A DNA stretch of 6,985 bases from NCBI GenBank assembly GCA_964617105.1, contig CAZTWC010000203.1, forward strand, positions 1 through 6,985. The letters are read 5' to 3'. Within the stretch, counting starts at the first letter, position 1. Each line of letters starts with the position of its first letter. The DNA comes from CAZTWC01 sp964617105 [NCBI: uncultured Myxococcia bacterium] (GTDB lineage: Bacteria; CAZTWC01). The notes under the pieces are model-generated. The model was not told the origin of the DNA and made no database searches. It worked only from the letters and a program-made list of their open reading frames with translations. Made by a program: the position numbers and the translations under genes. Shown in pieces: positions 5,308 through 6,985 of this stretch.

Positions 5308-6428
5308 TGAAAAGATAATATTTTTTCCACAATCCTTTTTGTCCCAAGACCGTCAAAGAGATTTTTACCATTTTCAGACATGGAGTGCAAACTGGATAGA
5401 GAGGTCATTAATCTCTGTAAATGATGGGCAAAGTTCTTCTGGGTTAGAGACGTGTGGATTCCGGCTTCAACAAAAAAGTTGTATCTACTTAACCACTGGG
5501 CAGAGATCTGATTTTCGGGGAAGGTGGAGATAATAATAGTTGGTAAACCCAATAAGGCTGCCTCATACACAATGGTTCCATAGGTTAAAATACCTAAGTC
5601 TGCCTGGGCCATAAGTTGGGAAAAATTTGGGGGATCAATTAGGACTTGAACTGGAATGGTAAACTTGTCGGCAAGTTCTAAAACTTGTTTGCGATTTTGA
5701 GATAAAGGGCCCAGAGCGATGAATATTTTAAGTTTAGTTGGTGTAATGGGATGAGAAATATCGGGAGGTGATGAAATCGACTGGCTTTTATGATCATTAA
5801 AATTGCGTGATAATGAAGGTATTATATGGTGCAACCATTTAAGCAGTTGGGGGGTAAGATTATAAGCGTCAGTGCCTCCCATGGCAATGAGGATTTTAAA
5901 ATTGTCATGGTTATGGCCTTTATGTGAAGACATTAAGATGTCTTCACTGTTTTCGCGGGCAGAATGGTTTCTAAACTGTAGAAACTCCTGTTCAATAATA
6001 GTGAAGTCTGCTCCAGCAAAAACTTTTGATTTAAGAGGATCAGATTTAAAAATATCAGGAATAGGGGTTAGAGGAAAAAAGATAAGGTCAGCCTCTGGAA
6101 CTCCAGGACCGGCATTGTCAATGGTAACCACCTGTTTAGTTAATTGATGGGCAAGGTTTACTTCAACTTCAGGTATAGGATAGGGTTTATCTAGAATTAG
6201 GGTTTCAATTCTTGAGGAATTATTGTTAATGGATGAAGTTATTTCAGATAAGTTTCCCTGCTGCCAGGTAAACCCTTCATGCCTAAGCCAGGGAGGTTCT
6301 GAAGGAGAATCCTCGAACCAAAACTTTACCGCCCTCCCCTGCTGGCGGAATTCACGGGCCAGATTAAGACAGCGCCGGAGATGTCCTAAACCGTGCTGAT
6401 GGCCAAATTGGGTAGAGATAATATTCAC
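5298..6428 (-). CDS. PseG/SpsG-like sugar-nucleotide hydrolase or glycosyltransferase (GT-B-like fold)
   Basis: This 376-residue protein starts at a GTG; an in-frame stop lies 15 nt upstream and no ATG is available. GLGHLRRC (13-20) matches the GxGHxxRC motif of PseG and SpsG proteins; its His corresponds to the proposed catalytic base of PseG. Other landmarks are DNAGPG (104-109), GADFTI (139-144), AMGGTDA (182-188), ADLGILTYGTIVYEA (276-290) and LGLPTI (293-298), which resemble the nucleotide-binding C-terminal half of the family. PseG removes UDP from a 2,4-diacetamido-trideoxy-hexose on the way to pseudaminic acid; related proteins act in other nonulosonic-acid or coat-polysaccharide pathways. 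Two Ser/Asn/His-rich stretches (about 154-176 and 206-232) look like surface insertions. The ribosome site is weak. No synthase (PseI/NeuB-like) is visible here, so the exact product is open. Confidence 0.8.
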   Translation of the reverse strand: MNIISTQFGHQHGLGHLRRCLNLAREFRQQGRAVKFWFEDSPSEPPWLRHEGFTWQQGNLSEITSSINNNSSRIETLILDKPYPIPEVEVNLAHQLTKQVVTIDNAGPGVPEADLIFFPLTPIPDIFKSDPLKSKVFAGADFTIIEQEFLQFRNHSARENSEDILMSSHKGHNHDNFKILIAMGGTDAYNLTPQLLKWLHHIIPSLSRNFNDHKSQSISSPPDISHPITPTKLKIFIALGPLSQNRKQVLELADKFTIPVQVLIDPPNFSQLMAQADLGILTYGTIVYEAALLGLPTIIISTFPENQISAQWLSRYNFFVEAGIHTSLTQKNFAHHLQRLMTSLSSLHSMSENGKNLFDGLGTKRIVEKILSFQVD

Positions 6429-6467
6429 AATAAATCTTATTTATATCCCCCAAAAATCTATTAAATG

Positions 6468-6484
6468 CCCCTGGTAATCCGGGG
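6468..6484 (-). repeat. Short GC-rich hairpin between methyltransferase and PseG-like genes
   Basis: On the minus strand CCCCGG-ATTA-CC-A-GGGG folds into six G:C pairs with one bulged A and a four-base loop. It begins 4 nt after the methyltransferase stop. A T-rich stretch follows only about 10 nt later, so it is more likely an intercistronic RNA structure or a weak terminator than a full one. The 60-nt gap otherwise holds only the weak ribosome region of the next gene. Confidence 0.4.
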
Positions 6485-6488
6485 AGCC

Positions 6489-6985
6489 CTAAGGTTTAAT
6501 GGCAAAAATTACCACGCTGCGGCCGCATCCATGTTTTGCCAGGACGCGATAGAGATCATCTAAAAATTCTGGTTTAAACTCTAGAAGTTTCTGTTCAAAA
6601 TCCATCCGTTTTTGATGACATCTTAAGCCAAGATTTGGCTCATCAATATAATTGTCGCCCAGGAGCAAGAAAAATTCCATAGGAAAAGTTGAGAAAGTGC
6701 TGATTACAGAAAAACCGCTGCGCGTCACTAAATTTTTTAATGAATCAAAACTGAAATAGTTGAGATGATGGGGAATGGAGATCCACCACTGTTTTTTATT
6801 TATGGCGGAGTTGGCAATTTTTTGAATGGGATTAAAATCATTTGGTGACTCTATACAGAGAACACCTCCAGGTTTTAACAGTTTAAAGACTTGTTCACAT
6901 AAATAGATAGGATTGGGGATATGTTCCAACTGAGACGAGCCACAATATTTGATGGAAAAAAGGAGAGAAATGTGCAAGATAAGTA
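6489..6985 (-). CDS. Class I SAM-dependent methyltransferase, C-terminal part (cut by window edge)
   Basis: The reading frame is open to the right edge, so the N-terminal half with the SAM-binding glycine motif lies outside the window; about 165 codons are visible. QLEHIPNP followed by LLKPGGVLCIESPN is the post-motif region typical of Methyltransf_11/23 enzymes. HHLNYFSFDSLKNLVTRSGF is the common C-terminal signature of these proteins in lipopolysaccharide, capsule and sugar-modification clusters. An in-frame TTG at 6977 is not a credible start, because it would remove the whole SAM-binding core. The gene ends with TAG, 60 nt before the PseG-like GTG on the same strand, so the two are probably co-transcribed. 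A role in methylating a sugar or glycan is inferred from context only. Confidence 0.85.
   Translation of the reverse strand, partial: LILHISLLFSIKYCGSSQLEHIPNPIYLCEQVFKLLKPGGVLCIESPNDFNPIQKIANSAINKKQWWISIPHHLNYFSFDSLKNLVTRSGFSVISTFSTFPMEFFLLLGDNYIDEPNLGLRCHQKRMDFEQKLLEFKPEFLDDLYRVLAKHGCGRSVVIFAIKP

Noticed and set aside
5872-6147. Plus-strand open frame of 91 codons inside the PseG-like gene
   Set aside because: It is a shadow frame opposite a conserved coding region and has no ribosome site or family features.
6975-6977. TTG at 6977 as methyltransferase start
   Set aside because: The frame is open to the window edge and the start would delete the SAM-binding half; the gene is simply cut by the window.

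Overview
The window looks like part of a surface-glycan biosynthesis locus from a moderately AT-rich, probably Gram-negative bacterium. The hints are a Trm112-family gene, a NusG/RfaH-type regulator and a PseG-like/ATP-grasp/methyltransferase set. The taxon cannot be fixed from this stretch.

Layout: at the left edge (1-136, minus) is the start of a Trm112-like zinc-ribbon gene. It diverges from a specialised NusG paralogue (234-734, plus) across overlapping promoters. The NusG gene is followed by a three-armed inverted-repeat structure with T-tracts on both strands (719-799), a likely bidirectional terminator. From the right edge leftwards runs a minus-strand series: the C-terminal part of a SAM methyltransferase (6489-6985), a PseG/SpsG-type sugar-nucleotide enzyme (5298-6428), an AAA ATPase with a DUF4143 domain (4006-5238), an ATP-grasp ligase (2764-3996) and a sialidase-like Asp-box protein without signal peptide (811-1998). 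A plus-strand vapBC toxin-antitoxin cassette (2112-2678) lies inside this series, between the ATP-grasp and sialidase genes.

How they may work together: the methyltransferase, PseG-like, ATP-grasp and sialidase-like proteins are the kind found in clusters making and decorating nonulosonic acids or related amino sugars. The NusG paralogue is of the type that antiterminates long polysaccharide operons. The vapBC and ATPase genes look like independent modules lodged in the series. Each has its own TTGACA promoter, and in both cases the -10 box ends exactly 7 nt before the ATG, which predicts leaderless transcripts. The vapB -35 box overlaps, on the other strand, a candidate -35 box for the sialidase gene, and the region carries three phased ATGCAT-like motifs. 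The toxin-antitoxin operator could therefore also affect the glycan gene. No RNA genes, insertion sequences or CRISPR arrays were seen, and no gap between genes exceeds about 115 bases.
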